Counted from the stretch's first letter, positions 14,684 to 27,998 are shown. The stretch is DNA of 64,000 nt from Brugia malayi (GCF_000002995.4 NW_025062475.1:558001-622000); one strand, 5' to 3'. The notes: generated by a model from the sequence alone, not told the origin. A program made the numbers and translations.

Positions 14684-17600
14684 ATGAAATATAGCAAAGA
14701 AATATCAATTCTTTGCCTTATAATACCACAAATTGTCTTTTCAATGTGTCCAAAGGAATGCATTTGCATATCTGGGGAGCAAAAGGTGACACATTGTGAT
14801 GACACAGTGTTAAATGACATACCAGCATTGCTGGATCCACGAATTACATCATTAAGTATGGTAAATTGTACGTTGAAACGATTGGATCCTGATATTCTTG
14901 AATTATATCCTGGTAAGCTCATCAATTTATCATTTTAAATAAAATAATTAAATAAGATTATTTTTTTTTTTTACACTAATTTATTATAAAATAAAGTAAG
15001 TTTTTATCAATAAAATAGTTAAATAAGATTTTTTTTTTCACTAATTTATTATAAAATAAAATAAAATTTTATCAATAAAATAGCTAAAGATTATCTTTTT
15101 TTTTTTTGGATATTAATTAATATTAAAAAAAAAAAATTTTTTTTTTCAGATTTAGAATATCTTGATTTATCATTCAATAAAATTGATATGATTGGTATGA
15201 AAATTTTCAAATATCAAACAAAACTTCAAGTGCTACGTCTTAATGGAAATCAACTTTCATCATTACAAATGGATAGTTTTGTTGGTTTAAGCCAATTACA
15301 GGTGATAAAAAATTTTTATTTTAATTTAAAAAATTATCAAAAAAAAAAAAAAGAAGAAAAAAAACACTAGCAGCAATGAAGATAATAAATTTTTCATGAA
15401 AATAACAAAATTTTTAATTGATTAATTAATAATAAATTATAAACAAAATTATCATTGATAAAAACTAATAATGAATTAATGCATCTATTAGCATTGATAT
15501 TATTGCTTTATGATAAAAGATAGTTTATTTAATTGATCAAGTTTAATTGTACTATGATTATTTTACAAAGCAAATAAAGATCAAATCGATTACTTTAAAA
15601 ATTACATAGTTGGAATTTTATTTTTTTTATTTATTGTTAGAGAAGAGGAAATAATTAAGGGTAAAAAATAATTGTTGGTCATTATTAATTGATTTGGATG
15701 GATCAAATAGACAATTCCTTCTTATTTTACCTTTTGCATTGCTTTGTACAATCTCAAATTTCATGTTTTCAAGCATTTTTGAACATTTTTATTATCAATT
15801 TACAGAGTAATTATCAGAAATATGACAATGACACAATGACAAAAGCTAAATTCTTTTGTCACTTTGTCATTTAATTTTTTTTTCCTACTTTAAACTTAAC
15901 TTTTTGTTTTTGTTTTTTTGTTCAATAAAGCTGATAATTTTACATATATATTATATTTTTCAATAATTTATTATAAAAAGAAGTAAGATTTTATCAATAA
16001 AATAGCTAAATAAAACTTTTTTTTTTGGAATTAAATAATATTAAAAAAGAAAAAAATTTTACATTTGGAATGTTTTGAATTCTTTGTTTTTTAATTCTAA
16101 TTTTAGATTTGGAATATTTTAATTTCTTTGTGTAATATCTTCGTATTTTAATATGTAAAAATTCCTGCAATTGGATGGTAAATTGATGATAAATAATTAA
16201 TTTGAGAAAAAATTTATTAAATTTGTGGAATTCTAAAAAAAAGTTTGAAATTAAATAGAAAAGAAAAATTATCATACAAAAAGATAACCAAAAATGCATA
16301 CTTTATGTTTAATTAATGTCGGTAGTATTAATTAATTAGCTATATTTGATAATTAATATTCTGTGCTTATTTAATTGCTAAAAAAAGAATTTTGAAAATG
16401 GAAATTTTTAAAATGATTTTTTGCAAATTACATCAAAAATACAAAGTGAGAACTGATTAAGGATTACCAATCAAATAATGACAAAAAAAAATAATAAATG
16501 TCACACAACTAAAAGACAAAAATAAAACCAAAATTTAGTAAATTTTTAAATTCACAAAAAAAATTTCTGAATTTAAAAAAAAAATTGCTATAATTATTTC
16601 AATAATTTTTTAAATCATTTCAAAGCAAAATAATGTAAATCTACCAAAAACAATTTACTACCTTAATAACTATTTACTATTAAAGTAAGTAATTATAAGT
16701 TAATTTTAGGTATAAAAAAAAATAAATTTAAATTTAAAAAATTAAGAAATAAATGCAAAGAATAATATTATAGATACTTGATCTCTCGGCGAATCAACTT
16801 ACTCAACTGGAACCATTTTCATTTTCGGAACTTAATAGCCTTCAGGAATTAATCATATCAGATAATTTGCTCACAATTTTACAACCGGATATTTTTACTG
16901 GTTTAAAAAATTTGCAACGGCTAGATTTGTCGAACAATCGATTGCATACAATTGCTGAACATCTATTTGATGATGTGTTAACTTTGCATTCGCTTGATCT
17001 CAGCCATAATAATCTTTCAACAGTTAGTTAATTAAATTGATCTTTGCTTATCAGTTAATCAGATATGTTGGGGTTATGAATTAATCAGATATGTTGGGGT
17101 TATCAGTTAATTAAATTGATCTTTGCTTATCAGTTAATCAGATATGTTGGGGTTATCAGTTAATTAAATTGATCTTTGCTTATCAGTTAATCAGATATGT
17201 TGGGGTTATCAGTTAATTAAATTGATCTTTGCCTATCAGTTAATCAGATATGTTGGGGTTATCAGTTAATTAAATTGATCTTTGCTTATCAGTTAATTGG
17301 GAAAAGAAGATAAGCAATGAATAATGATCAGATATAACTGTAAATGCAAAAATTTGCTCAACTAATCTCTTCTACTATTTTTTATTTCTTAAAAAATTCT
17401 CAAAAAAAAAAGCGATTGCATTTTGTTTTTGTTTATTTCTTCAAAAAAAAAAAATTTTTTTTTCATCTTTTTTTTTCCTCTTTATTTATTCAAAATATAT
17501 CAAATTTGCAACGAAAAAAAAGAAATGTTTAATTTTTTTTATTGCAGATAGGATCAGACACATTGGTCAGTTTGACCTCTTTAAAGCATCTTGACCTTAG

Positions 17601-20038
17601 TTCAAATTCATTCTTTGATTTATCATTCAATGGCCTCAATAATTTGCAGTACCTTAATATTAGTCATAATTTGGTATATTTTAATTAGTATTGTAATTAA
17701 ATCAAAAATGTAAAAATTTATTTAACAAAAAAAAAAAAAAAAAAAAACAAAAAGTTTTTTAACAGTTCTGATTTTTCTGCTAAATTTCCTGCTTTAAAAT
17801 AACAAAATAAACTGTTAATTAATACTTTTTTTTTTCAATACTTAAATTTAATAAAGGATAGTAATTCTGTATTAGCATTTTTGCTAAAAGTTTATTTTTA
17901 GGTACAACGAATTGAACCATCAAATTATCGTTCATTAAGCTTATTACGTGAGCTTGATCTATCCTTCAATCAAATGATGGAATTAGCAACATCATCATTT
18001 GATGGTTTAAACTCACTTGAAATACTTCAAATGACCAATGAACCATATTTGCATTCCATAAAGGTTTTTGCATTTAAGCCTAATTTCATCTTAAAATGAT
18101 TGTTAGTTGTTTAATTCAAATATTATTTTAAAAATAATAATAATGCAATTCATTTTTGATATTAATTTAAATCTTTTTAATTAAAAGAATAGATTAAAAC
18201 AAATATTTAAATGGCTGAAATCATAAATATTCTTTAGGCAAAAAGAGTCTTTAAGCAATTTTAGTTTTTAATTTATTATTAGCTTATTTTGGAGAAATAT
18301 GCATGCTATGAGATAAATATTACTGATTGTACTCATTTCAAAAGGAAATTTTGATGAATTTTATTAAAAATCTATTTTTCTCACTTTTTTAATTTTTATA
18401 TCAGACATTTTTTTTTTTTTTTAGCTGAATGCATTTTCTGGTTTGACAAATTTACGCAAACTTAATTTATCTTCATGCCATATCTTGGAAAAAATAGATG
18501 AGAATGCATTTGAGTACGGTGATCGATTGGAGATTCTCGACTTGAGCAATTGTCAACTGAAACGATTACCGCAAAAACTTGTTGCTTGGACAAAGTATGT
18601 GACAACTTTCTCAACGATGACTTATCGTCACATATTGTTATTTTTTTGTTCACTTTTATTTATTATTACTTACTCTAAATTATACTTCAGTAAACTGTAC
18701 GTCAATTTCAGTTTGAAATCATTGCACATATCCGGTAATCCGCTACATTGTGATTGCGATATGCTATCGTTTCTTCCGGAAGTACTCCGAAAATTCCCAA
18801 TAAATGCCACCTGTTTCACTCCACCTTGGCTATTCGACAAAAATATCATGCAGCTAGTATGTTATCAGTTTATCATTTTGTGACCATTTTTTTCCCCGCC
18901 CTTCCGAGTAATATTTGTGGTGGGCAAACTAATCTGCAAATATCGAAGAGATTTTTGCAGTAGCAAAAATAATGAATCTCTCTACAAAATTAGAATAATT
19001 TATTTGTAATTGTATCAAATAATAATATATCAAAGATTACCAAAATCTTTTCCTGTTCAACAAGGTCGAAGGTTAATCTTTTTTTGATAATACAATGGAA
19101 TAATCAAAATATAACTTGTAAAAAAATATTAAAAATACTTTTTAAAAACTTAATTTGTTAATTTTATTTTTCCATTTCAAATGTATAATTTATAATATTG
19201 AATTGAATTTCAATTCTTTTACGATTTTAATTATTTTAATTACAGTCTGAGAATTGTACAACATTAAACGAATCACAGTTAAGCATTGCTATCATTGGTG
19301 CTTCATTATTATTTCTCACAATTCTACTACTTCTTGGCATCTGTATCGGTCGACATTTTCCATTATGCAATAAAATTTCTTCAACCAAATATCGTAGTCG
19401 GAATAAATGTCGCTCACAGCTATACAGTAAACCTTTTCTTATCACTTCACCAATCAATGATAAATCTGATTTACTATCCGAACAGACTTGCTATACGACA
19501 GCAAATCACAGTACTTCAAACGGTATGCTATAAGATAAATTGATAACTAATAGCTTGTTTATTTAGATTTAATCATTTTTAATTGATAATTGATTTAATT
19601 TAAGTATTAATGAAAATATCAAATGATAACAGATATAATGAAATTAGAAATTGATCGATTAATTAAATATATTAGAATAAATAGCGCTTATGTAAATAAG
19701 CAAAAATCTTGCTACTTATACTATTTGATGATCAAAAAAAAAAAAAAGTAAAATTTTTCAATGAATCAATTTTAAGAGATAAGTATCATATATGTTTACA
19801 ATTTACTTAATTCTTTTCCAAATTTTCAGGTTTTTCTCGATCAACCGGTCTCTATGACGATGAAGGTTATTACAGTAGCGTAATGTTTCCTGCGGAATAT
19901 AACGCTTACGAACGTGCACGTCCGATCTATCCGATACCGCCACCTGCGGCAACAATTCCGCAAACATTACCCAAAAGTTTTGCGGATGATAATTTTAGGA
20001 TTATTTCTGAATATCCTGTGCCTATTACAGAATTATGA
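14684..20038 (+). CDS. Single-pass leucine-rich-repeat transmembrane protein (9 exons)
   Basis: Exons: 14684-14912, 15150-15301, 16774-17022, 17548-17673, 17902-18063, 18425-18594, 18712-18856, 19246-19522 and 19830-20038. Phases agree at every junction, giving 572 residues. Seen in order: a signal peptide (about 1-20); an LRRNT cap with C22, C26, C28 and C38; about 12 LRRs (motifs such as LEYLDLSFNKI, LQRLDLSNNRL and LHSLDLSHNNL) over about 78-370; an LRRCT cap with C376, C378, C397 and C415; a membrane segment at about 423-446; and a cytoplasmic tail of about 126 residues with a proline-rich patch (PIYPIPPP). It ends in ITEL, which fits a class I PDZ ligand. Family knowledge: extracellular-LRR single-pass proteins of this build act in cell adhesion, neurite guidance or epithelial patterning. 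No Ig, fibronectin or TIR domain is present, so it is neither a Toll receptor nor a LINGO-type protein. I cannot assign a specific orthologue. Exon ends were placed by eye. Confidence 0.85.
15955..16130 (+). pseudogene. Decayed copy of the intron 1/exon 2 junction inside intron 2
   Basis: The block 15960-16065 repeats the end of intron 1 (about 15040-15149): aatttattataaaa, then ttttatcaataaaatagcta, then a T run, then a 'ggaatta..aatattaaaaaa' stretch. It is followed at 16103 by ttttagatttggaatatttt, matching the acceptor and start of exon 2 (tttcagatttagaatatctt). The copied frame then decays. It reads as an old duplication of an LRR exon that is no longer used. A similar 'aaaatagttaaataaga' unit also occurs twice within intron 1 itself. 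Confidence 0.5.
17023..17300 (+). repeat. 53-bp minisatellite in intron 3 of the LRR gene
   Basis: About four full copies and a half copy of a two-part unit: a 27-bp half starting ttatcagttaattaaattg and a 26-bp half starting ttatcagttaatcagatatg and ending in ttgggg. The array begins exactly at the 5' splice site: the donor sequence ca|gttagttaatt is itself a variant of the repeat's cagttaatt. Copies are nearly identical, which implies recent expansion. Confidence 0.9.
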
Positions 20039-20391
20039 CTACAGCTTACTATATAGTTAGTAATAGTTGAATAACTGAGCCAATATTTCGTGAGGAGATT
20101 TTTAGGATAAATACTTCCGCTATGTTTTGATGTAAATTTTCTTGGCTTAATTCAATTATTGCTGAGTGGAATTGATAAAATGAGAACGAAAATTGGCCCA
20201 GGTATTATCAAAAATAATGAAACGGATGTATATGGAAGAGAAGATACCTGTCAAATGCTTAATATATTAATTTTTCAATGAGTTAATTAAAGAGATACAC
20301 CTGTCGACATATTGCCATTGGAAAATATCATAAGGGAATGGGATAGACGGGTTTTTTTAAGTATTACTAAATAAGTCTTTGAAAAAAAAAA

Positions 20392-20397
20392 AATAAA
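20392..20397 (+). terminator. Candidate poly(A) signal of the LRR gene
   Basis: The first clear AATAAA after the stop codon at 20036-20038, giving a 3' UTR of about 0.37 kb. The interval 20039-20391 has no open frame of note. Confidence 0.45.
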
Positions 20398-21205
20398 TTG
20401 TAAAAAATGTATTTCTATTTTGACTAGATTTTTTTATGATAGCAATAATTTAATTTGATTAATAAAAAGATTGTAAAATTTTGAGATAAACTGAAAAATA
20501 TGCTTGAAGCAGTTATCAATTTGCATATATATATATATATATACAATTTGTATGTGTACAAAAATTGTTCATTTCATAAAATTTCATCTGCAAAATTTTA
20601 CAATGAAATATTATAAAAGTGAAATGAAATTTGCCTACCATCGCTTTTACACTGCTAAAAAAAAAAGAACAAAAAAAAAGTGTCACAAAGAGAATTTTGA
20701 TTACGGAGAGAAAATCATTAGCGTTGACAATTCCTTCTCATAGCATTAAAAAAAAAAAAAAAATCGTTTTATTATTTCTTCGAATTTTCAAAAAATTTCA
20801 GCAATCTCTTCAATAAATTACTGAACATTCTAAAAATTTCAAAAAAAAAGAGTTTGGAATTTTATAAATTTTAATAATTTTTGGAAAATTTTACAAAAAC
20901 TTGAACAATTCTTAGAAAACCAACTGCGAAATTTCAAAAAAAAAAAAAAAAAATCTTAAATATATAAGCTTAGTAAAAATTATTGGAGGTTCATAAGTTA
21001 TCATAAAAAATGCAAAAAAATTAAAAGTGAATTTTTGAAATTTTTAGAAAATATTATGAATAACTTTGATTTGCATAATTGATAAATTTTTTTGATAAGA
21101 TATTATCAGTTCATCCTTTGATAACAATGAAATATTATATGATTTTTGATGAAAAACAAAATTTTTATGGTAATACTTAATCACATTTTACTTTTCTCTT
21201 TTATA

Positions 21206-21341
21206 GCAAAAAAAGAGAGAGATTACTGTAGTTCCTAAACAAAAGAATGGAAGGACTACGGTAGTCCCACAGCAAAAGAAATGGGTTACTGTCGTTTAGC
21301 AAAAAAAAGTTAGAAAGAGACAGAGAGATTACTGTAGTTGA
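21206..21341. repeat. Degenerate TACTGTAG-type tandem repeat
   Basis: Four variants of a gattactgtagtt core, at about 21221, 21254 (gactacggtagtc), 21284 (ggttactgtcgtt) and 21327. They are separated by purine-rich 'agcaaaa(g)aa' spacers; 'tagcaaaaaaa..agagagattactgtagtt' recurs at both ends. From memory, it resembles the TACTGTAG-type repeats common in nematode non-coding DNA. Confidence 0.65.
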
Positions 21342-21675
21342 AATAATCAAAAATATTTTTGCATTTCAATTCATATAGAAATATATTTTCAGTTTGAATT
21401 AGTTTATGTATGATAATTTTAACTTTAAAAAGTTTTTTTTTTTTTTTTTCTTATGCCTCAGCGATTTATTTATTTTTTTATTTCATTTATTTTTTTAAAT
21501 TTAGCATTTAATTACGTTTAATTTTAAGTATGCAAGAGATAGCAAACAAATTTAAGCAACAAATTGTTTGAAATTGGAAAAAGTTTGTTTAATATCAATT
21601 TGATTTCACCTTACAATGAAGTATTCATATGAGAGAAATCTAAAATGTCTAAAATGTCTTCATTGAACTGTCAAA

Positions 21676-21805
21676 AATTTAAAGCACATTTGAAATGACA
21701 CAAATTCAATTTGTTACCTTATCCTACTAGGACACTATATATTGCTTTAAGTTATATTTCTGGATAAATGTCCTCTCACAAAGTAATTTAAAGCACATTT
21801 GAAAT
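21676..21805. repeat. Pair of identical 21-bp direct repeats
   Basis: The 21-mer beginning aatttaaagcacatttgaaa is present at 21676-21696 and 21785-21805, about 109 bp apart. Between them are several (a/t)ggaca or tgtcc motifs in both orientations. No coding frame is present. Confidence 0.8.
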
Positions 21806-22522
21806 TTGCCTAAATAGGACAAAATATTATTTTTTTTTTCCTTTCCATCTTATGAATAAAACTATTTTAAAGTGTCAATTTATTAATGAAAAAATTTTTC
21901 AGATATGATTCATTGAGAAATGAAATAGAAAGAAAACATTCTCAACTTTATGCATTTCAAAAAATCTAAAATATTTCAAACAAACAAAAAAATAAAATTT
22001 TACACATAAAAAAATTTTAGTTTGAGAAATATCTGAGATACGAGAAATTCTGCCTTTATTAGTTCTTCAAATTAATAACATAATTTTAATTCTTTAGCAC
22101 TTACTTTAGGTGCTTATTACTAATTCTTGTATATATATATATATATTTTTTGTCACATTGTATTCAACTTATATAGCAAAAAAAAATGGTTCAATATCTA
22201 GAAATTTTAGGTAAATTTTAATATTTCCAACTTTATAATTATGAGAATAAATTTTATTAACTTTACTTTCTTGAAAAATTATAAATATTTTTTTGAATGC
22301 TTCTTCTCGAATTATCTAGTTAAATTAATAAATCAAGAATTTACTTGCAGAACAAAAATGAACTGTTTCTTTTTATGATATAAATAAATTCAGAAGAACA
22401 TCAAATTCACATCCTTAATTGATTTATTTTTATTGTTGAATGAAAGAAAAAAAGGTTTCTTCATGATCAAAGTTATCATTTGAAATCTTTTAGCACCTAT
22501 AATGACGTACGCTAATAACGTG

Positions 22523-22534
22523 TCACACGTGTGA
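22523..22534. promoter_or_regulatory. Perfect 12-bp palindrome TCACACGTGTGA
   Basis: A perfect palindrome with a CACGTG E-box core, flanked on each side by TCAC/GTGA, so it also contains two facing T-box half-sites (GTGTGA). The neighbourhood (22505-22540) is unusually GC-rich for this window and has further ACGT cores (gacgtacg, aacgtgt). Function is inferred only. Confidence 0.35.
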
Positions 22535-23787
22535 TTGCCTTTAACATAATACTTCTTCATTTTTAATTTTTCGAAAAGATTAAGTTATTCTGGTTTTTAT
22601 ATCTTTTATTGTTGCTAGATGTGCATCTTATTTGCATGTAAGAATAATTAATTTAACTCGTTGACAACTAAGTAAATATAACTTACATAAATTAATAATA
22701 TAATTTCTTGAATTATTAAATGAAACTTTCATTTATTCTACCACATAATACTTTTTCAATAACATTTTATTCATTCTTTTGTGTGTTAGATGAAGAAAGG
22801 AAGAAAAAAATTTCATTGCCAATGAATTTTTACATAAAATGTTAGAAAAAAAGAATAAATCCTAAACTTTTTTTCTTTTTTTTTAGATTGAAAGTAATAG
22901 TAAATAAATTAGTCAATTTTCTGTTTATCTTTGAATTTTTGGCTGAAAGTAATAGTAAAAAGATGCAAATTATCAATAATAAACAAATTATTAATAAGTA
23001 ATTTATTAATTTATGCAAATGATTTAAACAAAAAAAAAAAGAGATCATACCAAATGCGCCTTTTTGTTAAATGTTCTAATACTTATTTTTAATTTTTGCA
23101 TAGGTAAATATTGCGCAAAATAAAAATGCAATGAAATAAATGTTAGATCTATAAGTGCTTGAAGTTGTCAAATTTGAAAAATCAATGCATGTAAGCACTA
23201 CTGATAAACTAAATTTACTTTCCTTATATCATCAAAAAGCTTAAATATAGGTCGAGATTATTATTATTCTCGATTTCGTACTTTATTTTATTACTTTTGA
23301 TTTTGATCATTCATCCATCATTAATATATCATCAAATTATTTCACAATGTCAATAAAAAATATATTTACCATTCTTTTTTTGTCTTTTTTTTTAATATGT
23401 AAAAATAATGCGAACCATTTTAGATAGACAGCTTAACAGATCAAATTAAAAAGTCGAGAAATGAAGTCGAGAAATGAAATTGGTATAACTAAATTTGTCT
23501 TTATCATAAATCTCTAAAAGTGTATTGCTGAGATAATTTAATCATTCAGAATTGTTTTTGATAGATTTCTAAGAGTAGTAATAGAAAAAGGATGCTTAAA
23601 AAAGAAGCGTTTGCTAGCTTTTAAAATTTTAAATGGAAATAATCAAAAAGCTTATGATTATAAAAAGGTGATATAAACAACAAAAAAAAAATCATAAATT
23701 TCAACTTAGCTAAAATGGAACCTTTTTAAAAAGCATTTTATTTAACTTGTCCCTCCTGTTGTGTCAAATTGCATCATTTCTACTTAC

Positions 23788-23834
23788 CTTCTTCTTACCG
23801 GAAGCACAAATCTATAATTCCGGATTGTTGTCAA
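23788..23834 (-). other. Isolated exon-like segment
   Basis: On the minus strand a 47-nt segment is bounded by a good acceptor (aatttcag) and a consensus donor (ag|gtaagt). It reads LTTIRNYRFVLPVRR in frame 0. No partner exon was found on either side, so it may be an untranslated exon, a non-coding RNA exon or chance. Confidence 0.2.
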
Positions 23835-26800
23835 CTGAAATTACTGAAGCATAACTTTTAGTCTTATAAATAATGTCTTTTTCACCTTCCATTTATTTAT
23901 CCTTTTTTCTTTTTTTTTTTTTTTTTTTGTTCTAAAAAAATATAAATGAGTTATTTTTATTTATTCTTCATTCTATTAACTTATTATTGATTTATTGATT
24001 TTTTCATTCATTTATATTTTTTTATGAATCGATAGGTATCAAAACGATTGTTATGGAAAGTATTAAATTAATAATTGACTATTTTTTTTTTTTTTTTTTT
24101 GTTATAAAAAATTTAACTCCAAAAATACAAAAAAAATCTTTTTTAAATTTTAATCATAACTTTTTACAAAGAGTAATCAATGCTTATCTAGTGTTATTTA
24201 GTTTAATTTAAATTTAAATTTTAATCTTAACAAGTATTGATTAGCAAAAAAAAATTTTCTGCTTTGTATATAATTTATATGACAATAATTTTGGCAGGTA
24301 AATCAAATATAGGACTAACAGAAATGCATAAATATGACAGTGACACTCATTTAAAATGCAAATGAAAAAAAAAAAAAAAAAAAAAAAAGAAAATTTCACA
24401 TTTCACTTTTCTCTTTTCCTTGTCTTTACTTAATGATTGAATTCAAATTGTCAAATGAAATATTAAAATGAAAAATTTTTTATTCAAATCACCATGGCTG
24501 CTAATTTATAATATAATTACATCTTTCCCTTCTTTTTTTTTACTTTTAAGTTTAATTTAATTTTCATTCATTTCTATCTATCTTTCCATCTACACTTTAT
24601 AAAACACGTATAATTAACGCTTTCTTAATTGTTAATTTAAAAATGAATTTAAAAATTTGTAATAATACTAATAGATTTGTCACATTTTGCATTGTAAAAT
24701 ATTTTTGTTTGCATTTTGTATTGCAATATAAATGCAAGCTAATAATTAGATGCAAAAAAAAAAGAAATATTTTAACAAGAAATTGAAATCATACTGATAT
24801 TATAAATAAAGAAAAGAAATGAATTTTATGCAAAACTTTTTTTAGTTGAAAATCTTTAATTTCAATTTTAGGAGTTGAAAAAATAGATAAATAACATATA
24901 TTAAAAAATTTTTGCCTGAAAAAAAAGCTTTTAATGAAATGTTATTAAAGTCTCATAAATTTCCTTTCTTTGATAATAAATTTGTAATTTTTTTATTTTT
25001 TTTTTTTTGACTGATATGAATATTGCTATAATTAATTTTCTTTAATGCTCAATAAGACATTAGTATTTCATTTGAAAAATGAAAAAAAAAAAAAAAAAAA
25101 TAGAAAAATGAAGAGAAATGAAGAAAAATATATTTTAAAAAGAAGATAATTAACTTTTTTCTCGAAAAATTTTCGTAAAGATTTGATCAGTAAAATATAC
25201 TAAACTGATTGTACGATTTAATGCTTCATTAATTTAAAAATTAAATAATGTGATAATTCTCAATATATTTATCATTTCAATCATTTTATCATTTTAATTT
25301 ATTTTAATTTATTCATTTTAAATTTTTGACATAATGACATCTGAAAATGTCATTTCATAATATTTCAATGCTTTTTCCCATAGTATGCAATTGAATAAAA
25401 TGAGAAAATGATCAGAAAATTTAGTTTTTCAAATTTTCTTACAAAGTTAAATTTAGGATATTAAAAAATTGATCCTATCAATAATTTCATTGTTAAAAAT
25501 AACAAAAATTTTCAATTTTATGAATTAAAAAAAAAAAAAAAAAAAAAAAAAAGAAAAGTTGAATGAATTTTCATATATGTCATCTAATTTCACTTTCATT
25601 TATTTCATTAGTAAACTTTAACTTTTAACTAATTACTAATTTTTCAAGCTGTAATTTTAGCAACCAATAATTACTTGAATAAAATTTTAGTGTAAATAAG
25701 CCAGAAAAAAGAGAGGGAGAGAGAGAGAGAGAAAGAGGAGAGACTTTGAAAATTATAAGCTAATTAATGCTATTTGCGCAAAAAAAAAGTATACTTTAAA
25801 ATATTTGATAAATTTTTATCATACATTTCAAACACATACACACACACACCAACATTCTTCTCACTTATAAAATTTTAAATTATTACAAAATCAAATATTT
25901 TTAGCAAATATTATTGGAAAAATTTATAAATTAAATTATCAATTGAAAAATTTTGTCTTTGCATCTTTCATTCTACTAATATCAATAAATATTACTTACT
26001 CAATTCATTTTGCTTTTTACCTTAGCATAAATTGTACTAAAATATCTAATTCCATTTAATTTGCATATTTAATGTATATTCATTTTGTTATTTTGCTATG
26101 CTATGCTATACTTACTTACTTACTTACTTACTTGCAGTAAGACTACTAGCATTACTTCCTTTTAAGATTTTTGCCCTTAGCAACTTAGCTAATCACTATT
26201 ATCGTTTGACTTCAACGTCTTTCCTTCCTTCCTTCTTTCTTTTTTTTTTTTTTTCTTCACCTTTCTTTCTCTTTTTTTTCCACCATATTTTAGCTTTTCC
26301 ATAAAAGCAAAAGCAGTATTAGCAAAGCATTTTTCCCTTAATAATTCATCGTAATCGTTTGTGACATTCCGCCTTTTCCATCACTTCAAGTAGCTGTTAT
26401 TAGCCATGTAAACGACTTCTTCCTAAAATCCTTTCATTTATTCCTTCCTCTCTCTTTCCCTCTCTCTCTCCCTCTCTCCCTCCCTCTCTCTCCCTCTTTC
26501 TTAAGAAGATAATATCATTTCAATTTCACTTCTTAACTCTTCGTTTTCCGTCTTATTTTACAAAATTAAAAAAAAAAAAAAAAAAAAGGAATCTTATTTT
26601 TGCTATATGAATTGAACTTTAGTTATGTTAATAATTGATTTCATTTAGTTATTAAAAATAGAATTTAATTCTTAGTTTTATTTTACTTTTCACATAAAAG
26701 TTACTTAGTAGTTATACATATGTTTTCCTATTTAAATAAGCTCAAAATGTTTTTTTTTTTCGAATTTTTGCAATTTAAATGTTCATTCGTCATGTTATGT

Positions 26801-26880
26801 AGTCGTTTTGTTTTTTTTTTTTGCTATTAACAGGCAATGAATGATATCAGTTTTCTTTTTTTTTTTTTAACTTAAGATAA

Positions 26881-27030
26881 AAATAAGTTAAAATTTTAAT
26901 CTTAGATAGAAACATATATAATTTAAATTTTAAATAAGAATACAAGAAAACATAAATTAAAATTTAAATCTTAGATAGAAATACAGGAAAAAATAAATTA
27001 AAATTTAAATCTTAGATAGAAATATATAAG
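26881..27030. repeat. About 41-bp AT-rich tandem repeat
   Basis: Three copies of a unit containing ttaaatcttagatagaaa, the last two exactly 41 bp apart (26971 and 27012). The first copy (26902) is more diverged and spaced 69 bp away. Confidence 0.75.
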
Positions 27031-27998
27031 TGGAAATAGCTTCACAGTTTTTAAATTGATCAAATCATTATCGAAAAGAGTCGAACATGGGTCACTTTGA
27101 AATTATTATCAAAATAGCAGTGATAATTTTGATATTTTAGTTAAGAAAAAGATATAATTAGAGATTACTTTGGTGACACAAAATGTGACAATTGCCAATA
27201 AATTATATAATAATCGTATTTTTCACATTTTTACCAATCAAATTATGTTTTTATTGCATCCTGAAATTACTTTAATCCTAAATTAAAACAATGCACCTAA
27301 ATGTTTACATCTATTTCAATTCGAAATACTCGCTGCTTCAAATGAAAAGTGTCAAAAATAAAAAATTGAAAAATTAAATTGAATAATCGTTTTTTAATCA
27401 GTGATTTTCTGTGACAAACTTTATGTGACAACTTTGATAAGCAAGGATTATTCACATTTACAATTAGTTATTTGATTATATATTTCATATCACTGATACT
27501 TAATCAATTAGCTTTGATAATCTCAGCTTTAATCAATAAATTGAAAAAAAAAACACAAATTGAAATTTTTAAAAAATGCAAAAAGAAAAAAGAAATAAAT
27601 ATTTTTTTTTGATTAAAAAATTTGACAAAATTATCAAATAAATGCATGGAAAAATGAAAAATGCAAAATTATTAAAAGTCTTTTCATTCATTAAATCAAA
27701 CATTTTTATAATTTTTATGATTAAATTTTTTTCTTTTTTAGCTTCCTCGAAGAATCAAAAAAAAAAATGTGCTCTAATGGTTTTTTAATATTTAATTAAT
27801 TAATTAATTATTTTTTTAAAGGATATTTACATTTGAAAAAAAAAAAAGAAATTTAAGCATAACTGAACAGATAATTTTGAAAAATTATTCAAAAATTTAA
27901 CACTTACGTTACGTTTGCTCTACGTTTGTTTTACGTTTCCTTTATTTATGTGCAACGATATTTTCCGCGTCGTTTATTTTTTTTTTAATATTACTCAA

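Noticed and set aside
14674..14925. 83-codon minus-strand frame opposite exon 1 of the LRR gene
   Set aside because: It is antisense to a clear signal peptide plus LRRNT on the + strand.
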